Shown: positions 1-8,836 of the stretch, one piece after another
Layout of the letters: every line of letters starts with the position of its first letter
Position numbering within the stretch: position 1 is the first letter of the stretch
Assembly: GCF_000626715.1 (NCBI RefSeq)
Contig: NZ_AQRA01000001.1
Span: forward strand, 806,001 to 870,000
DNA from: Aquimarina atlantica
GTDB taxonomy: Bacteria > Bacteroidota > Bacteroidia > Flavobacteriales > Flavobacteriaceae
Length of the DNA stretch: 64,000 bases
Reading direction: 5' to 3'
Made by a program: the position numbers and the translations under genes
Notes under the pieces: model-generated
Databases searched by the model: none
Told to the model about the DNA's origin: nothing
What the model saw: only the letters and a program-made list of their open reading frames with translations

Positions 1-108
1 ACCTGGAATGGTACATCAAAAAATGGGTATGAGGTTTCTAAAGGAATCTATATTGCTGTAATCGAGGTTGATGGTGAATTTATCAAAAAGAAACTCTTAA
101 AAAAATAA
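1..108 (+). CDS. C-terminal end of a secreted protein (FlgD-Ig/T9SS-like tail), partial
   Basis: The open frame runs from the window edge to a TAA at 106-108 and gives 35 residues. It carries a WNGTSKNG motif, then GIYIAVIEVDG, and ends in a lysine-rich LLKK. This resembles the end of FlgD-like Ig folds (W-D/N-G-x-x-x-N-G followed by G-x-Y) and type IX secretion C-terminal sorting regions of Bacteroidota secreted proteins. The body of the protein lies outside the window, so its function cannot be told. A terminator hairpin follows 45 bp downstream. Confidence 0.6.
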   Translation, partial: TWNGTSKNGYEVSKGIYIAVIEVDGEFIKKKLLKK

Positions 109-153
109 TACCGCATAACTAACTTCAATTCACTCAATAAACCAATTAAACAG

Positions 154-182
154 AAAAACCACCTATACGGGTGGTTTTTTTA
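154..182 (+). terminator. Rho-independent terminator
   Basis: A hairpin (CCACC paired with GGTGG, extended by an A-run and a T-run) is followed by a run of T. It ends the gene entering from the left edge. Confidence 0.8.
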
Positions 183-369
183 TAGCATAACAACAGTGGT
201 TTATTTCCTTAATCTACATAATGAACACCTTTAGGGATATAAATATTTACAAAATATAGTAATCAAAGTACCCTCTATTATCACTGAAAACCGGGTTATA
301 AATAAAAAATTTATTATCAACCTTTGCTTTTAAATCAATTGAATACAAATTCTCTGAAAGAAATAAAAT

Positions 370-1407
370 ATGAGAAGTTTAAAAATCACTACGGTCCTAC
401 TTATAGGCATTATCATCTTTGGTGTAAAAGATTTTAAGGTTGTCATAAATAAACCCCATACCCAAAAACAAGAGTTGAGCACGCTAAAAACTATAACAAA
501 ATCAATAGTTAATAAAAAAGATGACACCAAAAACATTGTCTTTTCTGATCTCAATTTTAAAAAAGCATTGATAGCACATACAGACCCTGTTATAGATATC
601 AATAATGATGGGGAAATATCTATAGAAGAAGCTGAAATGATTAAAGATATAGATGTACATGGTAAAAACATCTCTGATCTATCAGGAATTGAGTATTTTA
701 CAAATTTAAATCGCTTATGGTGCCAAAACAATAAACTAACGGTCTTAGATTTGAGTAAAAACACCGCACTTACTTTCTTATATTGCTATATAAATCGAAT
801 CACTACACTAGACTTAAGCAAAAACATTACTTTAAACTATCTGGATTGTAGTATTAATCGAATTAATAAACTCAACCTTAGCAAAAATGTAAATTTGGCC
901 TATCTTATTTGTGATGAAAATCAACTCGTTGATATCGATATTAGTAAAAACACAAAATTGCTTGAGCTTAAGTGCGGAGGTAACCAATTCACCACATTAA
1001 ACCTTCACAAAAATATTGCCTTAACACAATTACATTGCAGAAATGCGCAACTTACTACATTAGATTTAAGTAAAAACATCGCACTAACTAAGTTGTATTG
1101 TGATAATAATCAACTCACTAATCTGGATACGAGTAATAATACGGCTTTAACGTGGTTATGGTGTTACCACAACGAATTAACAACATTAGATCTAAGTAAA
1201 AACATTGATTTATCTTACCTATTCTGCTTCGGAAATCAACTCACTTCTCTAAACATTAAAAACCGAAATACTGTCGACTTTATGAATGTAAACATATCCA
1301 AAAATCCTTCTCTCACCTGTATACAGGTAGATGATCCTACTGCCACATACCTAAAGGAATGGAAAAAAGATGACATCGCTAGTTATTCTAGTGATTGTAC
1401 CCCGTAA
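370..1407 (+). CDS. EF-hand/leucine-rich-repeat exported protein
   Basis: This 345-residue protein begins with a hydrophobic N-terminal segment (residues 5-20) that looks like an uncleaved signal anchor, with no clear cleavage site or lipobox. Near residues 77-88 lies a canonical 12-residue EF-hand loop, DINNDGEISIEE, with calcium ligands at 1, 3, 5 and 12. From about residue 100 there are roughly nine leucine-rich repeats of 21 residues with the pattern L..L.C..N.L..LDLSKN. The C-terminal cap contains a conserved Cys and ends in SSDCTP. Such proteins are usually cell-surface adhesins or binding proteins; the ligand cannot be read from sequence. It is a single gene, with a terminator 30 bp after the stop. 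Confidence 0.8.
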   Translation: MRSLKITTVLLIGIIIFGVKDFKVVINKPHTQKQELSTLKTITKSIVNKKDDTKNIVFSDLNFKKALIAHTDPVIDINNDGEISIEEAEMIKDIDVHGKNISDLSGIEYFTNLNRLWCQNNKLTVLDLSKNTALTFLYCYINRITTLDLSKNITLNYLDCSINRINKLNLSKNVNLAYLICDENQLVDIDISKNTKLLELKCGGNQFTTLNLHKNIALTQLHCRNAQLTTLDLSKNIALTKLYCDNNQLTNLDTSNNTALTWLWCYHNELTTLDLSKNIDLSYLFCFGNQLTSLNIKNRNTVDFMNVNISKNPSLTCIQVDDPTATYLKEWKKDDIASYSSDCTP

Positions 1408-1436
1408 AAATGATAATCAAATAATTAAATACAATT

Positions 1437-1467
1437 CCCTCTTGCACTACTGTAATGAGGGTTTTTT
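1437..1467 (+). terminator. Rho-independent terminator
   Basis: CCCTC (1437-1441) pairs with GAGGG (1457-1461), followed by six T. It ends the LRR gene. Confidence 0.8.
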
Positions 1468-1645
1468 CTGCTCAATAATTTCAGTAAAAACAAGGCTTTA
1501 ACGGTTTATATGTAAAGTAAAAATTAAATATTTAATCGTTCATGCAACCCTTTATTTTCTCAATTGTCTATGAGATACAAAATCATTACAACTACAATTA
1601 TTTTTAAAAAAATCAGTCAAATCAAAAGTTATAAACAAGTTCAAT

Positions 1646-4060
1646 ATGCATCGACATTTTAAATTTAGAAATCTTAAAAAAAGGACACAGCAATTCATAC
1701 TATGCTGCTTAACTATATTTTTTATAAGTACCAGTGCTGTAGCTCAGGACAACTACACCATAAGCGGTACGATTAAGGATAACAATAATGGGGAGACACT
1801 TTTTGGTGCTTCCGTTTTTTTAAAAGGTACTTCTATTGGTGTGATCACCAATGAGTATGGTTTTTATTCTATTACCGCCCCAAAAGGAAACTACACCCTT
1901 GTTGTCTCCTATGTAGGATATGCAGATATTAACAAAGAAGTAATATTCGACAAAAATCAAAAAATAGATTTTGATGTTATTGAATCTTCTACACAATTAG
2001 ATGAAGTAATCATTAAAAGTGAGGAAACAGAACGTGCAAGTCTTAGAAAACCCGAAATGAGTGTATCTAAGCTAAACATCAAAACTGTAAAACAAATGCC
2101 GGTAGTATTAGGAGAAGTAGATATTATAAAATCTATTCAGATGCTACCTGGTGTAACTAAAAATGGTGAAGGTTCTAGTGGGTTTCATGTAAGAGGTGGT
2201 GCTGCAGATCAAAATTTAGTATTACTAGATGAAGCAATAATTTATAACACTTCTCATTTATTGGGCTTCTTTTCTGTTTTTAATGCAGATGCGATTAAAG
2301 ATATTAAATTATACAAAGGCGGGATTCCTGCTCGTTTTGGTGGTAGAACGTCTTCTGTACTGGATGTTCGTCAAAAAGATGGAAACAATAAGAGATTTAG
2401 TCTTACTGGGGGGATTGGTGTAATTTCTAGTCGATTAGCCGCCGAGGGACCTCTTTTTAGTGATAAAGGTTCTTTTTTGGTTGCAGGTAGAGGCTCTTAT
2501 GTTAATCTTATATTAAAAGCGGCTGGTGAAAAAAACACAGTAGGTTTTTATGATCTAAACCTTAAAACTAATTATACGCTTAGCAAAAATAACAAACTGT
2601 ATCTCTCTGGGTATTTTGGTAGAGATACCTTCAAATTTGGTGATAATTTTGGTGTGGGTTATGGAAACTTATCAGGGAATTTAAGATGGAATCATATTTT
2701 TAATGATAAATTATTCTCCAACGCATCCTTCATATATAGTAAATATGATTATGATTTAGATATTGCTATCGAGCAATTCGAATGGGTTTCGTCAATAAAT
2801 AATTACAATGCCAAATATGATCTTAAATATTATGCCAGTGATAAGTTTAAATTAGACTTTGGGATTAGCGGTATCTATTATGATTTCGATCCGGGACAAG
2901 TGCAACCAACATCAGAATCTTCTTCGATAAATCCTTTATCTCTGGATAGAAAAAAAGCTATAGAAAGTGGTGTATATGTAAATGCAGAGCATAAACTCAC
3001 CGATAAACTAACAGTACAATATGGTGTTAGATATAGTGCTTTTAGCCGTTTAGGCGGGCAGCCTTTGAAAAATTATGCTAATGATCAACCCGTAGTATAT
3101 AATAGTACTTTAGGGATTTATGAAAGAGGTATCGAAATTGGTGAAACCGATTATAAAAAAAGTGAAACGATTAAGAGTTTTGGTAATTTCGAACCCAGAG
3201 CATCCCTGGCATATCGAATAAATGATGTTTCGTCTATTAAAATGGGGTATTCGAGAGCAGCACAATACATTCATTTATTGTCCAATACTACTTCTGTAAC
3301 CCCATTAGATGTATGGACACCAAGTGGAAAATATATAAAACCACAATTATCAGATCAATATGCATTAGGGTATTTTAGAAACTTTAAAGATAAAATGTAC
3401 TCCTTAGAAGTAGAAGCCTACTATAAAACTACTGATAATCGCATAGACTATATCGACGGATCTGATTTGATAGGAAACAATACTATTGAAACTGAAATAC
3501 TAAATGGAGAGTCCAGAGCATACGGATTAGAATTTTTGGCACGTAAAAATGAAGGAAAATTAACAGGATGGATTTCGTATACATTATCAAAATCAGAACA
3601 AAGAAGCCTTGGCGGTAAAGCAGGAGGCCCAGGAATCAATAATGGAGATTGGTATAACACTGCATTTGACAGAACACATGATATTTCGGTAACAGGATCA
3701 TATAAATTAAGTGATAAGTGGAGTTTAGGAGCAAACCTGGTTTTTCAAACCGGAAGACCTGTAACCTATCCTAATGGTCAATACGAATATGAAGGGTTAT
3801 CTATCGCTAGTTATTCTGCCAGAAATTCTGATAGATTACCTTCCTATCACAGACTCGATCTCTCTGCAACATACAGACCCAATAGAAAACCAAACAGAAG
3901 GTGGAAAGGAGAATGGGTTTTTGGAATATATAACGTATATAATCAGAAAAACGCAGCGTCAATATCTTTTGGTCAAAATGTAGAGACCGGAGCAAACGAA
4001 GCTACAAGAACAGCAATTTTTGGTATAGTGCCATCGGTCATCTATAACTTCAAATTTTAA
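1646..4060 (+). CDS. TonB-dependent outer membrane receptor with carboxypeptidase-like N-terminal domain
   Basis: This 804-residue protein has a signal peptide ending at ...STSAVAQ (about residue 34). A CarboxypepD_reg-like domain follows (ISGTIKD...GETLFGASV...GVITNEYGFYSI...LVVSYVGY, about 38-115). Next come the plug (about 140-245; GVTKNGEGSSGFHVRGG, DEAIIYNTSHLLGFFSVFN, LYKGGIPARFGGRTSSVLDV) and a 22-strand-type barrel ending in the aromatic SVIYNFKF. It should import a substrate across the outer membrane with TonB/ExbBD energy. The substrate is unknown. Nineteen bases separate it from the DUF4249 lipoprotein gene, the common flavobacterial receptor/lipoprotein operon, which resembles SusC/SusD in layout. 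Confidence 0.92.
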   Translation: MHRHFKFRNLKKRTQQFILCCLTIFFISTSAVAQDNYTISGTIKDNNNGETLFGASVFLKGTSIGVITNEYGFYSITAPKGNYTLVVSYVGYADINKEVIFDKNQKIDFDVIESSTQLDEVIIKSEETERASLRKPEMSVSKLNIKTVKQMPVVLGEVDIIKSIQMLPGVTKNGEGSSGFHVRGGAADQNLVLLDEAIIYNTSHLLGFFSVFNADAIKDIKLYKGGIPARFGGRTSSVLDVRQKDGNNKRFSLTGGIGVISSRLAAEGPLFSDKGSFLVAGRGSYVNLILKAAGEKNTVGFYDLNLKTNYTLSKNNKLYLSGYFGRDTFKFGDNFGVGYGNLSGNLRWNHIFNDKLFSNASFIYSKYDYDLDIAIEQFEWVSSINNYNAKYDLKYYASDKFKLDFGISGIYYDFDPGQVQPTSESSSINPLSLDRKKAIESGVYVNAEHKLTDKLTVQYGVRYSAFSRLGGQPLKNYANDQPVVYNSTLGIYERGIEIGETDYKKSETIKSFGNFEPRASLAYRINDVSSIKMGYSRAAQYIHLLSNTTSVTPLDVWTPSGKYIKPQLSDQYALGYFRNFKDKMYSLEVEAYYKTTDNRIDYIDGSDLIGNNTIETEILNGESRAYGLEFLARKNEGKLTGWISYTLSKSEQRSLGGKAGGPGINNGDWYNTAFDRTHDISVTGSYKLSDKWSLGANLVFQTGRPVTYPNGQYEYEGLSIASYSARNSDRLPSYHRLDLSATYRPNRKPNRRWKGEWVFGIYNVYNQKNAASISFGQNVETGANEATRTAIFGIVPSVIYNFKF

Positions 4061-4079
4061 TAAAATAAAAAAAGAACAG

Positions 4080-4922
4080 ATGAAAACTTATTTAAAAATC
4101 ACAATATTCCTTTTTACTATTATCTTTACTTCTTGTGAAGATGTAATAGACGTAGATTTACAAACCGCTCCTCCCCGATTAACAATTGAAGCTTCATTAG
4201 ATTGGGAAAAAGGTACTACAGGAAATAATCAAACTATAAAATTAAGTACGTCTACTTCGTACTTTGATACAACTTCTAACACAGGGGTTACCGGTGCTTC
4301 GGTGAAAGTAACTAATAATTCTAGCGGAGTAGAGTTTATTTTTACAGATCAAAATAATGGAGAGTATACCACTACAGAATTTGTACCAGTACTTAATCAA
4401 TCTTATACGCTAGAGGTTATTTATAATGGTGAAAATTATTCAGCTACAGAAACACTAATGCCTGTTGCCGATATTAAAGAAGTGAATCAATCTACCGAAA
4501 ATGGTTTTGATGATGAAGTATTAGAAGTTAACCTTATATTCGATGACCCTGCAGACGAAGATAACTTCTATCTTTTCAGGTTTAAAGAGGAAGGAGATCT
4601 CTTGGCAGAATTTGAAGATCTTGATGATGAATTTGTAAACGGAAATGAAATTAGCTGGTATTATGAAAAAGAGGAAGATACCGATACTAAAACCGAAGAA
4701 TTTAAACCTGGAGATGTTGTAGATATCGACTTGTATGGTATTTCTGAAGGATATTATAACTACATAAGAATACTTATCGAGCAATCTGAAGGTGTTGGCC
4801 TTTTTAGTGCAACACCGGTTGCTTTAAAAGGAAATTGTATTAACCTGGATAATGCCGACAATTATGCTCACGGTTATTTTAGATTAACACAAGTATCCCG
4901 TACAACGTATACTTTTAATTAA
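4080..4922 (+). CDS. DUF4249 family lipoprotein
   Basis: This 280-residue protein has a lipoprotein signal with lipobox IFTSC, so Cys19 would be the mature N-terminus. It is followed by EDVIDVDLQTAPPRLTIEAS, the typical start of DUF4249. The rest is beta-rich, with an acidic central part (residues about 140-215). It is the second gene of the TonB-receptor operon, and family members are nearly always paired with such receptors. The likely role is a surface or periplasmic partner of the receptor in substrate capture, which is inferred from context only. The length is slightly short but within the family's range. Confidence 0.88.
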   Translation: MKTYLKITIFLFTIIFTSCEDVIDVDLQTAPPRLTIEASLDWEKGTTGNNQTIKLSTSTSYFDTTSNTGVTGASVKVTNNSSGVEFIFTDQNNGEYTTTEFVPVLNQSYTLEVIYNGENYSATETLMPVADIKEVNQSTENGFDDEVLEVNLIFDDPADEDNFYLFRFKEEGDLLAEFEDLDDEFVNGNEISWYYEKEEDTDTKTEEFKPGDVVDIDLYGISEGYYNYIRILIEQSEGVGLFSATPVALKGNCINLDNADNYAHGYFRLTQVSRTTYTFN

Positions 4923-4958
4923 TAATGGTGTAGGTTTAAAATTAATAGCATAAAAAAG

Positions 4959-5107
4959 CGTTAATTCGAGTGGTTTTTCATAGTAAAACGAAGAAAAACT
5001 GTATCGAGAATAGTTTTTTTGACTCCCAAATCCTATTCTCGATACACTTCTTCCTACGGTCGAAGCACTCGAATTGACGAATTTGGGAGTCAAAAATATA
5101 AAAACGC
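4959..5107. repeat. Dispersed palindromic intergenic element, copy 1
   Basis: This non-coding stretch holds three interlocking perfect inverted repeats. AATTCGAGTG (4963-4972) pairs with 5066-5075, GTATCGAGAATAG (5001-5013) with 5033-5045, and GACTCCCAAAT (5021-5031) with 5081-5091. The third crosses the first two, so the hairpins are mutually exclusive. The left arm matches the reverse complement of the element at 33436-33596 over about 45 bp. It lies between convergent genes. Confidence 0.75.
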
Positions 5108-5137
5108 ACAACGGGTTTTATTAAATTAGATATTCTT

Positions 5138-5635
5138 CTAATCTCTTGGATATAAAAATGATTTTTCTACTTCAAAATCTATGACACCACCTTCTTTCAC
5201 TTCATATAGTATAAAAAGCTCTCCCCAATAAACACCATCGGTAAAATCAGCTATAATCCACTTGTGATTTAGTAATCTTACTTTATTAATATTCATATTA
5301 CCTTCCATCCCTACAAACGGAATTATTGGATTATCCTCCCCTGCCTTATTTTGCCCAATAATCTGGTCGCTTATTGTTAATGCAAGCTTATTAGCATCAT
5401 AACCCATCTCTTCAAAATAACTTGCTGCATCTTCATTACTATCTAAAGAAAAGTAAGTAAGATCCATATTTGCACTAATCAATGAATCTATGGTTGCTTC
5501 TTTTGTTGTAATTTTAGTTTTTAAGCTTTCTATTTTTGTATCGTAGGATTCTTTTGCTTTTTTGGCATTCATAAACTGAAAAAGAATAAATAATGCTGCA
5601 AAAATGAATAGATATAAAAAGATCTTATTTTTCAT
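5138..5635 (-). CDS. Conserved membrane-anchored protein of unknown function
   Basis: This 165-residue protein has one N-terminal transmembrane helix (residues about 4-23, IFLYLFIFAALFILFQFM). A coiled-coil-like stretch follows (residues 25-55, KIESLKTKITTKEATIDSL), then a globular C-terminal part ending in DFEVEKSFLYPRD. I do not recognise a domain. It starts 3 bp after the stop of the upstream metallo-hydrolase gene, so the two are an operon and may share a pathway. The topology suggests a periplasmic domain tethered to the inner membrane. Confidence 0.7.
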   Translation of the reverse strand: MKNKIFLYLFIFAALFILFQFMNAKKAKESYDTKIESLKTKITTKEATIDSLISANMDLTYFSLDSNEDAASYFEEMGYDANKLALTISDQIIGQNKAGEDNPIIPFVGMEGNMNINKVRLLNHKWIIADFTDGVYWGELFILYEVKEGGVIDFEVEKSFLYPRD

Positions 5636-5638
5636 ATA

Positions 5639-6400
5639 CTAGATAGTTATTTTTAAATTATCGTAAGCTAAATACACATTTTTTGGTAATAATTTCTCAA
5701 CTTCTGCATGAAACCCTAACATATGGCTGATATGAGTGAGATATGCCTTTTCTGGTTGTATTTCTTTAATAAACTCAAGAGCCTCTTCTAAATTAAAATG
5801 CGAGTGATGGGGTTCTATACGTAGTGCATTAACCACCAAAATCTTAACTCCTTTTAATTTTAATCTTTCTTCTTCTTCAACTGTTTTTACATCTGTTAGG
5901 TATGCAAAATCTCTAAATCGAAATCCAAAAACCTGTAAACGATTATGAAACGTATTTATAGGAATCACATCCAGATTACCCAATTGAAAAGGTTGATTGG
6001 TAAGTTCATTTTCTATAACACTTGGTGCTCCGGGATATTTATTTTCTGAAGAAAAAATATACTCAAACCTGGTTCTTAACGCTTGTAAAACTCTTTTATG
6101 AGCATAGATTGGGATATCGCCTTGTCTGAAAAAAAATGGCCTTATATCATCTAATCCCATCGTATGGTCTGCATGCTCATGAGTAAACACTACTCCATCA
6201 ATTCGGGATATCTGATTCGAGAGCATTTGCTGCCTAAAATCTGGTCCGCAATCCACCACATATTGGTAATCATCCCAGGATACAAGTACAGAAACGCGAA
6301 GTCGCTTATCTCTAGAGTCGTCACTTAAGCAAACAGGATGGGTACTTCCTATAATCGGAATCCCCTGTGATGTGCCTGTGCCAAGAAAAATTACTTCCAT
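5639..6400 (-). CDS. MBL-fold metallo-hydrolase
   Basis: With the start at 6400, the protein is 253 residues and begins MEVIFLGTGTSQGIP, the typical first strand of the PhnP/RNase Z-like branch. An in-frame ATG 51 bp upstream is possible but adds no conserved sequence. Visible motifs are the metal-binding THEHADHTMGLDDIR, the DCGPDF strand, a PHHSHFNLEEALEF region carrying His ligands, and THISHMLGF. It is predicted to be a di-metal phosphodiesterase or hydrolase of the cytosol; the substrate is unknown. It is translated just ahead of the membrane-anchored protein at 5138. Confidence 0.88.
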   Translation of the reverse strand: MEVIFLGTGTSQGIPIIGSTHPVCLSDDSRDKRLRVSVLVSWDDYQYVVDCGPDFRQQMLSNQISRIDGVVFTHEHADHTMGLDDIRPFFFRQGDIPIYAHKRVLQALRTRFEYIFSSENKYPGAPSVIENELTNQPFQLGNLDVIPINTFHNRLQVFGFRFRDFAYLTDVKTVEEEERLKLKGVKILVVNALRIEPHHSHFNLEEALEFIKEIQPEKAYLTHISHMLGFHAEVEKLLPKNVYLAYDNLKITI

Positions 6401-6567
6401 ACTTAAATAAACTAAGGCAAATGTACTTATATTTTTTTGGTCAAAAATCACATATTCTCCTTAAATAATACTTAAAATATTAGGGAATGTAGAAATTTGC
6501 ATTCAAACCTTTTTTAATACTCATTGTATTATTACCTTTACGGTAAACAAAAAAAGCCCTTTTTACT

Positions 6568-8016
6568 ATGCCTATTAAGATAATGGGAGATAAAGAATTC
6601 GAATCTGTCCCTTCAATAAAGAGTAAAGCTTTACGCATTAACCTGAACCAGAATATCTATGGTACATTTGCCGAGATAGGTGCTGGTCAGGAAACTGTTC
6701 GAAACTTTTTTAGAGCAGGCGGAGCCTCTGGTACCATTGCAAAAGCAATGAGTGCATATGATAAAGATTTTAGTGATGCTATTTATGGTATTGAAAATGA
6801 TAAACGTTATGTTACCGAAGCAAGATTAAAAAAAATGCTTAGACATGAGGTTGGTCTTATAGAAGAAAGAATTACCAGAGAAAAACACCCTAATAAGTTA
6901 TTTTTTAGTTATGCAAATACTGTTGCAACAATTGATTTTGCTAAAAAATATAAAGGTCATGGTTGGGTAGGTATTCGATATCAAACAACACCAAATGAAG
7001 ATTATAATGAAATTTTGCTCCACATTCGGTTTCATGAAAATGATGCCCGATTGCAGCAAATGACTTTAGGAATATTAGGTGTTAACCTTATTTATGGAGC
7101 ATATTACAAATACGATAATCCTAAAAAATTACTGAGATATCTATATGATCACCTCGATAAGGATCAAATAGAAATTGACACGATTAACTTTTCTGGACCT
7201 CGATTTACAAAAGTAGATAATCGACTAATGAGTCTACAATTGGTTAAGAATGGAATGACCGAAGCGGTAATGTTTGGACCCGATGGGCATAATATTTTAC
7301 CTGCTGCAATATTATATAAGAAAAACATATTAGCACTGCGTGGGAGTTTTAGACCCGTGACTAAGGTTAATATGGACATATATAAAAAGTCACTCAATAT
7401 GTTCTTGAGTGAAAATAAAGTAAACGAAGATAAGACTGTAGTCATTTTTGAAGTAACACTATCGAATTTAAGGGCCGAAGGTGAAATTGATGAAGAAGAT
7501 TTTATGGCTAGAGCCAGGTTACTTTGTTCTTTAGGGCAAACCGTAATGATTTCTAATTTTAAAGAATATTATAAAGTAGTTGAGTATTTCTCTAACTATA
7601 CCAAAGAACGTATGGCACTTTCTATGGGAGTTAATAATTTGGTGGATATTTTTGATGAAAAATACTATAGACACCTTAGTGGAGGTATTCTGGAAGCTTT
7701 TGGTAAATTATTCTTTAAAGATTTAAAAGTATACCTATACCCATTAAAAAATCATAAGACCGGAGAAATAACTACTAGTGATACTCTTAAAGTACACCCA
7801 AGGATGAAAGAACTGTATAAGTTCTTTAAGTACAATGGTAAATTACAGGATATCACAGATTATGACCCTTCTATTATGAATATTTTCTCAAGAGAAGTAT
7901 TACAAAAAATTCAAGATGGAGAACCTGGATGGGAAGATCAATTACCAGATCTTATCCCAGAAATGATAAAAGCCAATAACTTTTTTGGATACAAATCTAT
8001 AGAAACGGTAGAATAA
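6568..8016 (+). CDS. Conserved protein of unknown function, about 480 residues
   Basis: This 482-residue soluble protein has no signal peptide. Its N-terminus contains the strikingly ordered motif NLNQNIYGTFAEIGAGQETVRNFFRAGGASGTIAKA, here noted by its key pieces AEIGAGQE and GGASGTIAKAMSAYDKDFSD. Later motifs are FSYANTV, GWVGIRYQ, MFGPDGHN and SMGVNNLVDIFDEKYY. I recall close relatives in many Bacteroidota under inconsistent names (even nicotinate-nucleotide adenylyltransferase), but I see no adenylyltransferase HxGH motif here. The Gly-rich AEIGAGQ could fit a nucleotide- or cofactor-binding loop. It is a single gene with a strong terminator after it. Confidence 0.8.
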   Translation: MPIKIMGDKEFESVPSIKSKALRINLNQNIYGTFAEIGAGQETVRNFFRAGGASGTIAKAMSAYDKDFSDAIYGIENDKRYVTEARLKKMLRHEVGLIEERITREKHPNKLFFSYANTVATIDFAKKYKGHGWVGIRYQTTPNEDYNEILLHIRFHENDARLQQMTLGILGVNLIYGAYYKYDNPKKLLRYLYDHLDKDQIEIDTINFSGPRFTKVDNRLMSLQLVKNGMTEAVMFGPDGHNILPAAILYKKNILALRGSFRPVTKVNMDIYKKSLNMFLSENKVNEDKTVVIFEVTLSNLRAEGEIDEEDFMARARLLCSLGQTVMISNFKEYYKVVEYFSNYTKERMALSMGVNNLVDIFDEKYYRHLSGGILEAFGKLFFKDLKVYLYPLKNHKTGEITTSDTLKVHPRMKELYKFFKYNGKLQDITDYDPSIMNIFSREVLQKIQDGEPGWEDQLPDLIPEMIKANNFFGYKSIETVE

Positions 8017-8036
8017 GTTACATATACAAAACATAT

Positions 8037-8077
8037 TAAAAAAAGCAGTATAGTTATTTACTATACTGCTTTTTTAA
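8037..8077. terminator. Bidirectional terminator between convergent genes
   Basis: AGCAGTATAG (8044-8053) pairs with CTATACTGCT (8061-8070), with an A-run before and a T-run after. It can therefore end both the 482-residue gene and bcp. Confidence 0.9.
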
Positions 8078-8116
8078 TTGTGAATTCATCCCTGAGTTCT
8101 ATAATACCCCACATGC

Positions 8117-8566
8117 TTATAAAATTTGAGCAGCGTGATCTTTAGTCTTCACTTTGGCAATAACTTCAGAAATTATTCCTTTTTCATCAATAACAAAAGT
8201 AGTACGATGAATACCATCATATTCTCTACCCATAAATTTCTTTGGTCCCCATACTCCAAAAGCTTCAATTACTGCTTTATCTTCATCTGCCAATAACGGG
8301 TAAGGTAATTCGTACTTATTTTTGAAATTTTGTTGCCGTTTGGCACTATCAGCACTTACTCCAATAATTTCATAACCCTGGGCCAGAAAAGTTTGATAAT
8401 GATCTCTTAGATTACAGGCTTCTGCAGTACAACCAGGAGTACTCGCTTTAGGGTAGAAAAAAACAACTAGTTTTTTTCCTTGATAATCCGCCAGTGTAAC
8501 TGTGTTTCCATCTTGGTCTAATGCCGAAAAATTAGGAGCCTTATCCCCTGCTTTTAATGTTGTCAT
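8117..8566 (-). CDS. bcp: Thioredoxin-dependent thiol peroxidase (peroxiredoxin Bcp)
   Basis: This 149-residue protein of the BCP/PrxQ family reduces hydroperoxides in the cytosol with electrons from thioredoxin. It shows AGDKAPNFSALDQDG at the start and the active-site loop FFYPKASTPGCTAEAC. The latter contains the peroxidatic Cys (TPGCT, about residue 46) and, five residues later, the resolving Cys seen in the PrxQ type. GVWGPKKFMGREYDGIHRTTFVID is the usual late motif. Length is typical. It stands alone, with a terminator downstream. Confidence 0.95.
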   Translation of the reverse strand: MTTLKAGDKAPNFSALDQDGNTVTLADYQGKKLVVFFYPKASTPGCTAEACNLRDHYQTFLAQGYEIIGVSADSAKRQQNFKNKYELPYPLLADEDKAVIEAFGVWGPKKFMGREYDGIHRTTFVIDEKGIISEVIAKVKTKDHAAQIL

Positions 8567-8836
8567 TGTATATAAATTGAATATAGTTTTAACATCTACT
8601 TAAGTAAATTTCCTAGTTAATACTTAACAAATAATAAGACTTAACTTCTCTATTACCTACTTTTGTAAAGTAAGGCAAGTTATAAAATTTCAAAAAAATA
8701 GAATCAAATTTATTGTAATACTTAGGGATTAAATTTAATATTTGGACCTTCATTTTTATTACCCGCTATACCCCTTTTGTTGCATTCAAATATTTACGTA
8801 TTCTTGCAGATAAATAAATTAAGGTTATTTTGATAT

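Noticed and set aside
8658..8665. TAnnTTTG box (TACTTTTG) as promoter of the first TPR kinase
   Set aside because: It lies about 170 bp from the start codon, has no paired TTG, and such boxes occur by chance in AT-rich DNA.
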